Part shown: positions 8,990 to 15,488 of the stretch, in pieces
Position numbering within the stretch: the first letter of the stretch is position 1
Layout: each line of letters begins with the position of its first letter
Assembly (NCBI RefSeq): GCF_014850955.1
Contig: NZ_JACXSS010000001.1
Coordinates: 3,596,001-3,660,000 of the forward strand
Length of the DNA stretch: 64,000 nucleotides
DNA from: Methylomonas albis
GTDB taxonomy: Bacteria > Pseudomonadota > Gammaproteobacteria > Methylococcales > Methylomonadaceae
Reading direction: 5' to 3'
The notes under the pieces: generated by a model
What the model was told of the DNA's origin: nothing
The model's input: the letters and a program-made list of their open reading frames with translations, nothing else
Databases searched by the model: none
Position numbers and translations under genes: made by a program

Positions 8990-9110
8990 GTTCATTGGGA
9001 GGCCGTCCCACCCTGAGGACTGGTAGTTTACCAGAGCCTGTCCGTGTAGATTGGCCCCCGCCCTATTCACCCATACCGTGGAGTATCCGAGGCTAAGAGC
9101 CTGCATACAC
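8990..9110 (+). ncRNA. Candidate IS110 bridge RNA
   Basis: The non-coding end upstream of the transposase contains three clean consecutive hairpins: TGGGA-5 nt-TCCCA (8996-9010), CTGGTA-GTT-TACCAG (9020-9034) and AGGCT-AAG-AGCCT (9090-9102). IS110-group elements are known to express a structured bridge RNA from this end, with two guide loops pairing with target and donor. Which loops pair with which DNA cannot be decided without both element junctions. Confidence 0.45.
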
Positions 9111-9186
9111 AAGGAAGGTAGGTGCATGTGCAGGGTCGGGAACCGATGAATAGTGTACTTCCCTTTAACTGTATTCAAAAACGATT

Positions 9187-10224
9187 ATGACGAACCGCCC
9201 GCTCAACACTACCGCTGAATCTGTCCATCGCCTGTTTGCCGGCGTGGATGTGGGAGCCGATGAATTGGTGTTGGTGATCCGCAAGAACGGCAAGCCGTTC
9301 GATCCGCAAAAATATGCCAATACCCGTAGCGACCGTACCCGGTTGGTCAATAAGCTGATCAAATTACCCGGCATCAAGGTGTGCCTGGAAGCCACCGGCA
9401 TTTACCATTTCGATCTGGCGATTGCGCTGCATGACACCGGTATTCCTGTGATGGTGGTCAATCCCAAGGCCTCGCATAACTTCGCCAAGGTATTGATGAA
9501 AAACAGTAAAACCGATGCTGTCGATGCCAATACCCTGGCTGAATATGTCGAGCGCATGAATTTCGTCGCCTGGACTCGTCCGTCAAATCAAAGCCTAGCC
9601 TTGCGCTATTATGCTCGTCGCATCGATGCGTTGACCGGTCAAAAGGCCGCCGCGAAAAATCATCTGCATGCGCTGAGTGCGACAGAGGAAACTCCGAAGG
9701 CCTTGCTGCGCGATGCCAAGCTGGCGATTAGTCAACTGGAAAAGCGCATCAATACCCTGGCTAGCGAGGCGCTAGCGTTGATCGACAAGCATCCGGAACT
9801 TCAGCGCATATTCGAACTGTTGACCGGCATCAAAGGCATTGCCCAAACCAGCGCCATTGCCTTGATGGGCGAACTGCTGTTATTGCCGCCCAATCTGTCG
9901 CACCGTGAATGGGGCAAGTTTGCCGGACTCGATCCCAAGGCCTTTGAATCCGGCAAAAGCATACACAAGAAAATGCGGCTGTCCAAAGCCGGTAACCGGC
10001 ATATTCGCTCCGCGTTGTATATGCCGGCCTTGAGTGCTAAACAGCATGATCCACATGTGCGAGCTTATTTCCAGCATCTGATCGACAACGGCAAGAAACC
10101 GTTACAAGCTGTCTGCGCTGTCATGCGTAAATTGTTGCATGCGATCCATGGCATGTTGAAGCACGACCAGCCGTTCGATAACACACGGTTTTATGCCATC
10201 CCTGAATCGATCATCGCTGAGTAA
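9187..10224 (+). CDS. IS110-family transposase (DEDD recombinase)
   Basis: The 345-residue protein has the RuvC-like DEDD set of the family at D21 (AGVDVG), E68 (CLEATG), D110 and D113 (KTDAVDA). A C-terminal Tnp_20 domain carries a conserved serine region near residue 257 (FESGKS...LSKAGNRHIRSALY). These enzymes excise a circular intermediate and integrate it at a sequence chosen by their bridge RNA. The frame is intact and the length normal, so the element may be active. Confidence 0.93.
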   Translation: MTNRPLNTTAESVHRLFAGVDVGADELVLVIRKNGKPFDPQKYANTRSDRTRLVNKLIKLPGIKVCLEATGIYHFDLAIALHDTGIPVMVVNPKASHNFAKVLMKNSKTDAVDANTLAEYVERMNFVAWTRPSNQSLALRYYARRIDALTGQKAAAKNHLHALSATEETPKALLRDAKLAISQLEKRINTLASEALALIDKHPELQRIFELLTGIKGIAQTSAIALMGELLLLPPNLSHREWGKFAGLDPKAFESGKSIHKKMRLSKAGNRHIRSALYMPALSAKQHDPHVRAYFQHLIDNGKKPLQAVCAVMRKLLHAIHGMLKHDQPFDNTRFYAIPESIIAE

Positions 10225-10267
10225 AAGATGATGAAATTTGTTGCTTTTGAACAGAGTATCTACCCGA

Positions 10268-10310
10268 CTTAACCATTCACCCTTCGACACGCTCAGGGCG
10301 AACGGTTAAG
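10268..10310 (+). repeat. REP-like palindrome next to the IS110 right end
   Basis: CTTAACC (10268-10274) pairs with GGTTAAG (10304-10310); inside, TTCACCCT partly pairs with AGGGCGAA around a TCGACACGCTC loop. This resembles REP-type palindromes, which are known targets of some IS110 elements. A second related AACGGC motif follows up to 10370. Confidence 0.55.
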
Positions 10311-10377
10311 CCTTAACTAAACGGCATTGTCCCCGCGGGAGAGGGGGCTTAACTTAACGGCGTTGACCCTATCCAGC

Positions 10378-11313
10378 TTATCCGCCAGTATTTTTAAGCA
10401 ATTCGGAAATAACACTTTCCCCGTATTTTTTCTCCAATCGTTTTACAAATGTGATTTCCACGTCAGAACAAAACGCCAAATATCCTTTTAAATAAACTAT
10501 CTGTGCATTATCCAACTGGGAAAGAGTATATCTATGAACAAGACTACTTACATATCTCTTTCTTGCTCGACCAATTGATACGGTAGATTCATTTGTTATT
10601 GTTAGGCCGGTTATATGTCTATTATGCTTTTTTGAGGAAAAAACTGTTTTTTCTCGGTTTATCTTTAACTTTGGATACGACAATAATCTTATAGTTTCCT
10701 CAATAAATTTAGGCACTAAGGACAATATTTGTGGTGAGCACGTCGAAAAAACCAAATCATCTGCGTAACGTGAATAAATTACCCCATTATTTTTACAGTA
10801 TGAATCAACTTTCTCATCAAATGGATACATAACAGTATTCGAGATAAATGGAGAGCTAGGAGCTCCGATACTCATTACTAACGGCTTACCCCTAACTGGC
10901 GACCAAAAAAAGAGTCTACAAACAACAAACTCATCCTCTTCCGAAAACCTCAATTGGGATGAGCTTTTTATATGATTAACAAAGTCTTCTGGCTTAATTG
11001 ATGGAAAATAATCTTGAAAGTCCATTTTCAGCATAAAAGCATTTCCCGCGTGCATTAAAGCATTGTCTTTAATCCCTTTGCCTTTTATATAAGCCATTGC
11101 ACTGCTATGTACAGGAAGATCAGAGAAGAAATGATCCAAAGTCGCTTTTTGAATAAATTTTAACTGCGAGGACGGCTGAGAAATCAGTCTAAACTCCCCT
11201 TTTTTCCGTTTGGGTATAGAATAAACTTTATACCGATAAGGTGAAGAAGCTATAAATTTTATAATTTCTCTTTTTTCTAAATTAAGCAAATTTGACAGAA
11301 ATTGTAAAATCAT
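10378..11313 (-). CDS. Retron reverse transcriptase
   Basis: The 311-residue RT shows the retron-specific NAxxH motif (NALMH, residues 84-88), the first catalytic aspartate in MDFQDYF (D98), SIGAPSSP near 148-155, the polymerase box YADD (183-186) and an ITGL in place of the usual VTGL near residue 234. Retron RTs extend DNA from a branched guanosine of the msr RNA to make msDNA. The start overlaps the effector stop by 4 nt (ATGA), so the two are translationally coupled. The DNA is much more AT-rich than the flanks, a sign of transfer. Confidence 0.93.
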   Translation of the reverse strand: MILQFLSNLLNLEKREIIKFIASSPYRYKVYSIPKRKKGEFRLISQPSSQLKFIQKATLDHFFSDLPVHSSAMAYIKGKGIKDNALMHAGNAFMLKMDFQDYFPSIKPEDFVNHIKSSSQLRFSEEDEFVVCRLFFWSPVRGKPLVMSIGAPSSPFISNTVMYPFDEKVDSYCKNNGVIYSRYADDLVFSTCSPQILSLVPKFIEETIRLLSYPKLKINREKTVFSSKKHNRHITGLTITNESTVSIGRARKRYVSSLVHRYTLSQLDNAQIVYLKGYLAFCSDVEITFVKRLEKKYGESVISELLKNTGG

Positions 11314-12218
11314 AACCTGACGCCGGTTTCTTCTTTTACAAAAAGACTACCAAGCATTGTTTGACGATGTCTCTCGTTGGGGTCTTGTGTGTAGAACTGC
11401 ATTGCAGCCATCGTTAAAGTCAATCTATCAATTTTATTATCCTTATCTTTTAGGGAAAGACTGACTCGACTATTTTTCTGAATAGGAAAATAAAAGTCAC
11501 TTCCACCATAACGTTTTTTAGAAATTAATTCCAATTTTTCAAGAAGAAATAGAAGCCTTGTAAGTTTAGGCTTTGAAATCGACAACTCCAAGCACGCCAA
11601 AAAATTAAAGATTTCACTATATTTTAACGCCTTAAAAATCAAAACAATCTCAAACACCAGAAAAGCAATATGACCTGGATTATTTTTATCAAAAAACTCT
11701 TTTTTATGCTTCTTTTCTAGCAAATCCTTAACATCCTGAGAGATGTTTACTAAATGATTTTTGACAGTATTTTTTATATCTTTATCTTTCCAAGGATAAC
11801 TGTATATTGCTTCTTGGTTTTTTTGCTCTATATATCTTAAGGGACCTAAATTGATAAAAGAGTCATTACCAAAATGATCCGCACCAACAAAAATAACTAG
11901 CTTTTTTATCAAATTAATGTTCGTTGAGAACAGACCTAACTCAGCGATAGTTCCAGGACTTTCTAAAAACAACAATATCAAAGATGAAATGTGCGCCAAG
12001 TCTTCTTCAAAGGTTTTAAGATCTGAATACTTAGAATCGTGCAGCCAATCTTTAAAATTTTCGGCCAATTGAATATAAGGTGATAACTGTGGCTCTTTTG
12101 ATGCGACGTGTTGGATAAAATAGCCACGAACAGATTCAGGTTCTGGCAAACGGACATCTGTATTGCCACCGCATGCAAAGATAATAGGAGGAGTCAGTAA
12201 AACTTCTGAGCCTTCCAA
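11310..12218 (-). CDS. Retron effector: nucleoside deoxyribosyltransferase-like protein with winged helix (type II-A like), 5' end cut by IS256
   Basis: The protein matches the Ec86/Eco1-type effector layout. An N-terminal NDT-like fold carries FACGGNTDVR near residue 15 and ESPGTIAELGLFS near 86-98, where glutamates of the N-glycosidase site are expected. A helical linker and a C-terminal winged-helix region (KPKLTRLLFLLEKLELISKK) follow. Such effectors degrade nucleotides when released by RT-msDNA. The coordinates use a TTG at 12218. The frame stays open into the insertion point, and the original start was probably a TTG at 13602, beyond the IS. The first four codons are therefore separated from the gene. 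Confidence 0.82.
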   Translation of the reverse strand: MEGSEVLLTPPIIFACGGNTDVRLPEPESVRGYFIQHVASKEPQLSPYIQLAENFKDWLHDSKYSDLKTFEEDLAHISSLILLFLESPGTIAELGLFSTNINLIKKLVIFVGADHFGNDSFINLGPLRYIEQKNQEAIYSYPWKDKDIKNTVKNHLVNISQDVKDLLEKKHKKEFFDKNNPGHIAFLVFEIVLIFKALKYSEIFNFLACLELSISKPKLTRLLFLLEKLELISKKRYGGSDFYFPIQKNSRVSLSLKDKDNKIDRLTLTMAAMQFYTQDPNERHRQTMLGSLFVKEETGVRL

Positions 12219-12243
12219 TGAGAAAGAGCTCAGATGTTCTAAT

Positions 12244-12251
12244 CTTAAATC
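12244..12251. repeat. 8-bp target duplication of IS256, left copy
   Basis: CTTAAATC directly precedes the IS terminal repeat and recurs at 13586-13593. Eight bp is the duplication length typical of IS256-family insertion. Confidence 0.9.
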
Positions 12252-13585
12252 GGGGGCATCCCGAATTTTGTGTAAACGGGTTTAAGTTATCGGTTAGGGA
12301 TTCGGTCTTCGAACTGAATACTAAACCGGTTTAATGCGGCTTTCCAGTCATAGACGGGCATGGTCCACTTTTGGCTGATATTCTTCAATGCCAGATAGAG
12401 CAACTTGGATAATGCGTCATCGCTGGGGAAGATCGCGCGATTTTTTATGATTTTTCTCAGGCTTCGGTTCACCGATTCGATGGTATTAGTGGTGTAGATC
12501 ACCTTGCGAATCTCGGGCGGATAGTCGAAAAACGGGATGATACGGTCCCAGTTTCGTCGCCAGATCGGGGCAATGGTGGGATAGGCTTCGTGCCAGTTGG
12601 CCTCGAATTCGGCCAGTTTTTGTTCGGCTTCCCTGACGGTAGCGGCTTGATAGATACGCTTGAGGTCGTCGGCGACCGACTGGCGCCTTTTGTAGCTGAC
12701 GTAGTTAAGGCTGTTACGGACCAAGTGCACGATGCACAACTGCACAGTGGCTTTGGGAAACACGGTTTCGATCGCTTCCGGAAACCCCTTTAGACCGTCG
12801 ACACAGGCGATAAAAACGTCGTTGACGCCACGGTTCTTGAGCTCGGTGACCACTTGCAGCCAAAATTTGGCGCCTTCGCTTTGGGCAATCCACAGCCCCA
12901 GCACCTCTTTGTGGCCGTCCAGATTGACACCAATAGCCAGATAGACCGCCTTGATCCGCACACTGCCACTGTCCCGCACTTTGGTGTGTAGGCAGTCGAG
13001 GTAGACGATGGGGTAAATCGGATCCAGCGGACGGGTTTGCCAGGCGCTCACCTCCTCAAGGACCGCGTCGGTCACCGAGGAAATCAAGGTGGGCGACACC
13101 TCCGTGTGATAGATCTCCAATAGATGGGCCTGGATTTCCCGTACCGTCAGGCCGCGGGCGTACAACGAGATGATCTTGTCGTCGAAGCCCGTCCAGCGCC
13201 GTTGATGCTTGGCGATAATCTGGGGTTCGAATTCGCCATGACGGTCACGGGGAATCTCGATGGGTAAGTCGCCGAAGTCGCCTTTGAGCGTTTTCCGGCT
13301 CTTGCCGTTACGGGCATTGCTATTGGCGTTGGTCACCGCCTCATGCTTGCCGTGGCCCAAATGCGCGGTCATTTCCGCTTCCAGGGCGCGTTCGACAATG
13401 GCTTTGGTCAACTGCTTTAACAGTCCATTGGCACCGATCAGGTCTTCGGGTGTTTGATAGTTCGACATTAAGGCATCGAGTAATTCATCAGGAATGGCTT
13501 TGGGTGATACGGTCATTTTTTCATCCTCATCAGGATCGGTAGTTTCCTACCTCATGGCCGTTTACACAAAAATTCTTACACCCTC
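12252..13585 (-). mobile_element. IS256-family insertion sequence splitting the retron
   Basis: This 1334-bp element has imperfect terminal inverted repeats sharing GAATTTT(T)GTGTAAACGG at both ends and is bracketed by the perfect duplication CTTAAATC. It carries one intact transposase gene transcribed in the same direction as the retron genes, so read-through could drive the effector and RT. The exact duplication implies a single, fairly recent insertion. Confidence 0.93.
12287..13516 (-). CDS. IS256 (Mutator)-family transposase
   Basis: The 409-residue DDE transposase shows the first aspartate in YLDCLHTKVRD, the second in ACVDGLKGFPEAI, the C/D..H-type HLVRNSLNYV region, and the glutamate in TTNTIESVNRSLRKI. 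Length and motifs are complete, so it is probably functional. It mobilises the element at 12252-13585 by copy-out/paste-in. A decayed relative lies at 46.3 kb. Confidence 0.95.
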   Translation of the reverse strand: MTVSPKAIPDELLDALMSNYQTPEDLIGANGLLKQLTKAIVERALEAEMTAHLGHGKHEAVTNANSNARNGKSRKTLKGDFGDLPIEIPRDRHGEFEPQIIAKHQRRWTGFDDKIISLYARGLTVREIQAHLLEIYHTEVSPTLISSVTDAVLEEVSAWQTRPLDPIYPIVYLDCLHTKVRDSGSVRIKAVYLAIGVNLDGHKEVLGLWIAQSEGAKFWLQVVTELKNRGVNDVFIACVDGLKGFPEAIETVFPKATVQLCIVHLVRNSLNYVSYKRRQSVADDLKRIYQAATVREAEQKLAEFEANWHEAYPTIAPIWRRNWDRIIPFFDYPPEIRKVIYTTNTIESVNRSLRKIIKNRAIFPSDDALSKLLYLALKNISQKWTMPVYDWKAALNRFSIQFEDRIPNR

Positions 13586-13593
13586 CTTAAATC
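13586..13593. repeat. 8-bp target duplication of IS256, right copy
   Basis: CTTAAATC is identical to 12244-12251. Removing the IS and one copy rejoins the retron leader with the effector frame: TTG GTA AAA GAT TTA AGA TTA GAA. Confidence 0.9.
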
Positions 13594-13610
13594 TTTTACC
13601 AACGCGAGTT

Positions 13611-13763
13611 ACTCTTTACCTTTAAGGAAGCGCAGAAGGCTTCTTTGGGCTGTAGCGACGCGGAAGACCGAAGAAGCCTTCTGCGCAACTAAATCTTATC
13701 AATAATTTTGGGTCTGGCTGAGCGCCCGACATACTTAAATTTCCATATAAACGCGTAAAGAGT
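13611..13763 (-). ncRNA. Retron msr-msd RNA
   Basis: Three structural parts of a retron RNA occur in order on the minus strand. The a1/a2 flanking repeats are ACTCTTTAC (13763-13755) and its complement GTAAAGAGT (13619-13611). Next comes an msr-type stem-loop, GTCGGGC...GCCAGAC (13730-13712). Then comes a long msd hairpin with a perfect 16-bp stem (13671-13686 with 13630-13645) and a 25-nt loop. An extended -10 box places the transcript start at a1. The RNA is about 153 nt, normal for the class. It now lies on the far side of IS256 from its RT. Confidence 0.8.
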
Positions 13764-13770
13764 GGGCAGA

Positions 13771-13779
13771 AATATAGCA
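13771..13779 (-). promoter_or_regulatory. Extended -10 promoter of the retron RNA
   Basis: The minus strand reads TGCTATATT, an extended -10 element, ending 8 nt before the a1 repeat. That spacing would start transcription at the first base of the ncRNA. No good -35 box is visible, as is common for extended -10 promoters. Confidence 0.55.
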
Positions 13780-13789
13780 CAAACAAAAA

Positions 13790-13888
13790 GGCCATGAGGC
13801 GCAATTCATAGGGCGTCAATAGGCGTAGCTTTATTGCGCCGCGTGATGGCCTCAAGCATTCGGCGCATTACGCTATCGCTAATGCGCC
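13790..13888 (+). repeat. Nested palindromic intergenic repeat
   Basis: GGCCAT..GGCGCAAT (13790-13805) pairs with ATTGCGCC..ATGGCC (13833-13851). A second hairpin, GGCGCATTA-9 nt-TAATGCGCC, follows at 13862-13888. It is probably a small non-autonomous repeat; it stops right at the retron promoter. Confidence 0.6.
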
Positions 13889-13924
13889 CTACAAAACTGC
13901 GCAAATATTAGCTGGATTTCAAAC

Positions 13925-14165
13925 TTCGCGGCGGGGTTTTCTCCCGTATGCAGCGCCGAGCACCGGAGGGTTTGAACGGAATAGCCCGTCAGGGGCGCCG
14001 CAGGGATGCGGCGCGTTGCATGCAGGGGCTGGGAAGCCCCTTCAGGCAAGCCCGTGCAAACCCGAGGAGCGCAGGGAACAAGCGGTATCCGGGCCGCCTT
14101 TTCTTTGGATACTTTCTTTTGGCGGAGCAAAAGAAAGTATCTCGGCCGTCGGTCCGAAAACCGAC
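13925..14165 (-). repeat. Dispersed hairpin repeat, copy B (inverted)
   Basis: The same architecture as copy A at 8.6 kb appears in reverse orientation. The GC-rich block (GAATAGCCCGTCAGGGGC near 13978) comes first, then CCTTTTCTTTG, then the identical 13-bp stem GATACTTTCTTTT / AAAAGAAAGTATC (14108-14120, 14129-14141) with an 8-nt loop. The two copies flank the IS110-retron-IS256 block. Confidence 0.7.
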
Positions 14166-14214
14166 TTATAAACAATCGTCGCGATAGCGACACTTCGACC
14201 CCAAGCAACCGAGA

Positions 14215-14600
14215 AGTTTTCTCCATCATTCAAGCTCGGAACCACACGGTTGGAGTTATTTTGTCCAATGATCGAGAAAATAACTCGGCTATTCTGGGTC
14301 AGAGCTCGATCACTCGAGAAATTTTCTCGGTTACTCGAGCTCGAAACTCGGTTATTCAAGAAATTTTCTTGGTCGTTCCGGTTCAGAACTCAATCCGCCA
14401 AGATCAAAGCTTCATCATTGGAGTTATTTTGTCCAACAACCAAGCTCCGAACTCGAACAACCGAGAAAATTTCTCCGTCATCCAAGCTTTTTTCTCAATC
14501 ATTCCACTTCAGAACTCAATCAGCCAAGCTCAGAACCTCATCACTGGAGTTATTTTGCCCAACAGCCAAGCTCTGTGCTCAAACAGTCGAAAACCAAGCC
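14215..14600 (+). repeat. Degenerate AT-rich palindromic repeat array
   Basis: The stretch is a patchwork of diverged units. GGAGTTATTTTG(T/C)CCAA occurs three times (near 14250, 14420 and 14545), with CGAGAAA(A)TTT(T)CTCGGT palindromes and TCAGAACTCAATC words in between. Several frames stay open on both strands with similar repetitive peptides (such as FSVIQA, GVILSN), which is expected from a repeat rather than a gene. I see no gene between 13594 and 14868. Confidence 0.6.
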
Positions 14601-14708
14601 GGACTAATTACATCCAGAAATACTTCATTCCGCGAATGCCATCGATTGCATTCTAACCACGCAGGCCAAAGCCACCGCCGGGATAAAACCCTCCCCCCGT
14701 GTATTACA

Positions 14709-14748
14709 TTTCACGAAATCTTCATTGAGCAATCATATGTTCATCACA
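14709..14748 (+). promoter_or_regulatory. Four-fold Pho-box-like repeat
   Basis: Pentamers TTCAC, TTCAT, ATCAT and ATCAC start at 14710, 14721, 14732 and 14743, each exactly 11 nt apart, matching the TCAY core and helical spacing of PhoB half-sites. The block is about 120 nt upstream of the PEP-CTERM gene and the downstream 5'-nucleotidase. The regulator is inferred. Confidence 0.5.
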
Positions 14749-14868
14749 AAATATCCTTAGGCTGTACTTGCTTTACCCATAGCGACAGATACCTCTCAAC
14801 CCAATATGAACGAGCAGCCAGCGACTGATAACAAAAACCTGCCGGCTGTCGAAATCGGAGCACTCTAA

Positions 14869-15477
14869 ATGATCAAAAAATCTGTTCTTGCCGTGGCCTT
14901 GCTGTCGGCAATCTGCACGCAAGCCGAGGCCATTACCATTAATGCCGACGGCGCCTGGCATGCGTTCGACGTAGACAATTCAGTATCTACTTCCGGTGAA
15001 TTGGAATGGATAGATTTGGATAACAATGCTTTGAGCTTTGACTTTTCTTTAACGAAAACCGCTATTTTACAGGTAGTAGATGGCGGCTATGCTGGCGATC
15101 AATTTCTGGTAATAAGAAACGGCATCCCCTTTAATAATCAAACGCCCTATGGTTCTTCACCATCGAGCATTTGGGTTACAAATATGTCCACCCCGACCAA
15201 TAGCTATCCAGACAATCTGGGTACCAATTTTGATGTTGCCTTCAACGACGCCAACTTCAGCCGGGGCATATTTAAACTTGCTCCCGGAAATTACAGCATC
15301 ACTGGCGTACTAATCCAATCAGCTTTAGATGACGAGGGAATCCCACTTAACGCCACTGTCGGTGCGATCCGATTACAAACTCTTACGGCGGTGCCTTTGC
15401 CCTCCGCTGCAGGCTTATACGCAACCGGTGCCGGCCTGCTGGGCTGGGTCTCGCGTCGCCGCAAATCCACTAAGTAA
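14869..15477 (+). CDS. Exported VPLPA-CTERM sorting-signal protein
   Basis: This 202-residue protein has a signal peptide (cleavage near AEA-ITI) and a beta-rich body of unknown fold beginning ITINADGAWHAFDVD. It ends VPLPSAAGLYATGAGLLGW followed by RRRKSTK, a PEP-CTERM-type sorting tail in which the PEP triplet is replaced by PLP. It precedes the secreted 5'-nucleotidase by 11 nt and is surely cotranscribed with it. A role as surface partner of that enzyme is inference from the position, mirrored by the nuclease/PEP-CTERM pair at 5.4-8.5 kb. Confidence 0.78.
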   Translation: MIKKSVLAVALLSAICTQAEAITINADGAWHAFDVDNSVSTSGELEWIDLDNNALSFDFSLTKTAILQVVDGGYAGDQFLVIRNGIPFNNQTPYGSSPSSIWVTNMSTPTNSYPDNLGTNFDVAFNDANFSRGIFKLAPGNYSITGVLIQSALDDEGIPLNATVGAIRLQTLTAVPLPSAAGLYATGAGLLGWVSRRRKSTK

Positions 15478-15488
15478 GGTATAAACCA

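Larger units (their letters stand above)
8960..10265 (+). mobile_element. IS110-family insertion sequence (approximate ends)
   Basis: The element consists of a roughly 225-nt structured non-coding left end followed by a DEDD transposase gene. IS110 elements lack clear terminal inverted repeats and target duplications, so both ends are estimates. The right end probably lies between the transposase stop and the REP-like palindrome at 10268. Its left side abuts the palindromic repeats at 8862-8938. Confidence 0.6.

Noticed and set aside
14215-14600. A CRISPR array
   Set aside because: Units vary in length and sequence, there is no constant repeat with unique spacers, and no cas gene is present.
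14006-14656. A 216-codon open frame through repeat copy B and the AT-rich array
   Set aside because: It begins in the dispersed repeat, its peptide only mirrors the DNA repeat, and other frames on both strands are equally open.
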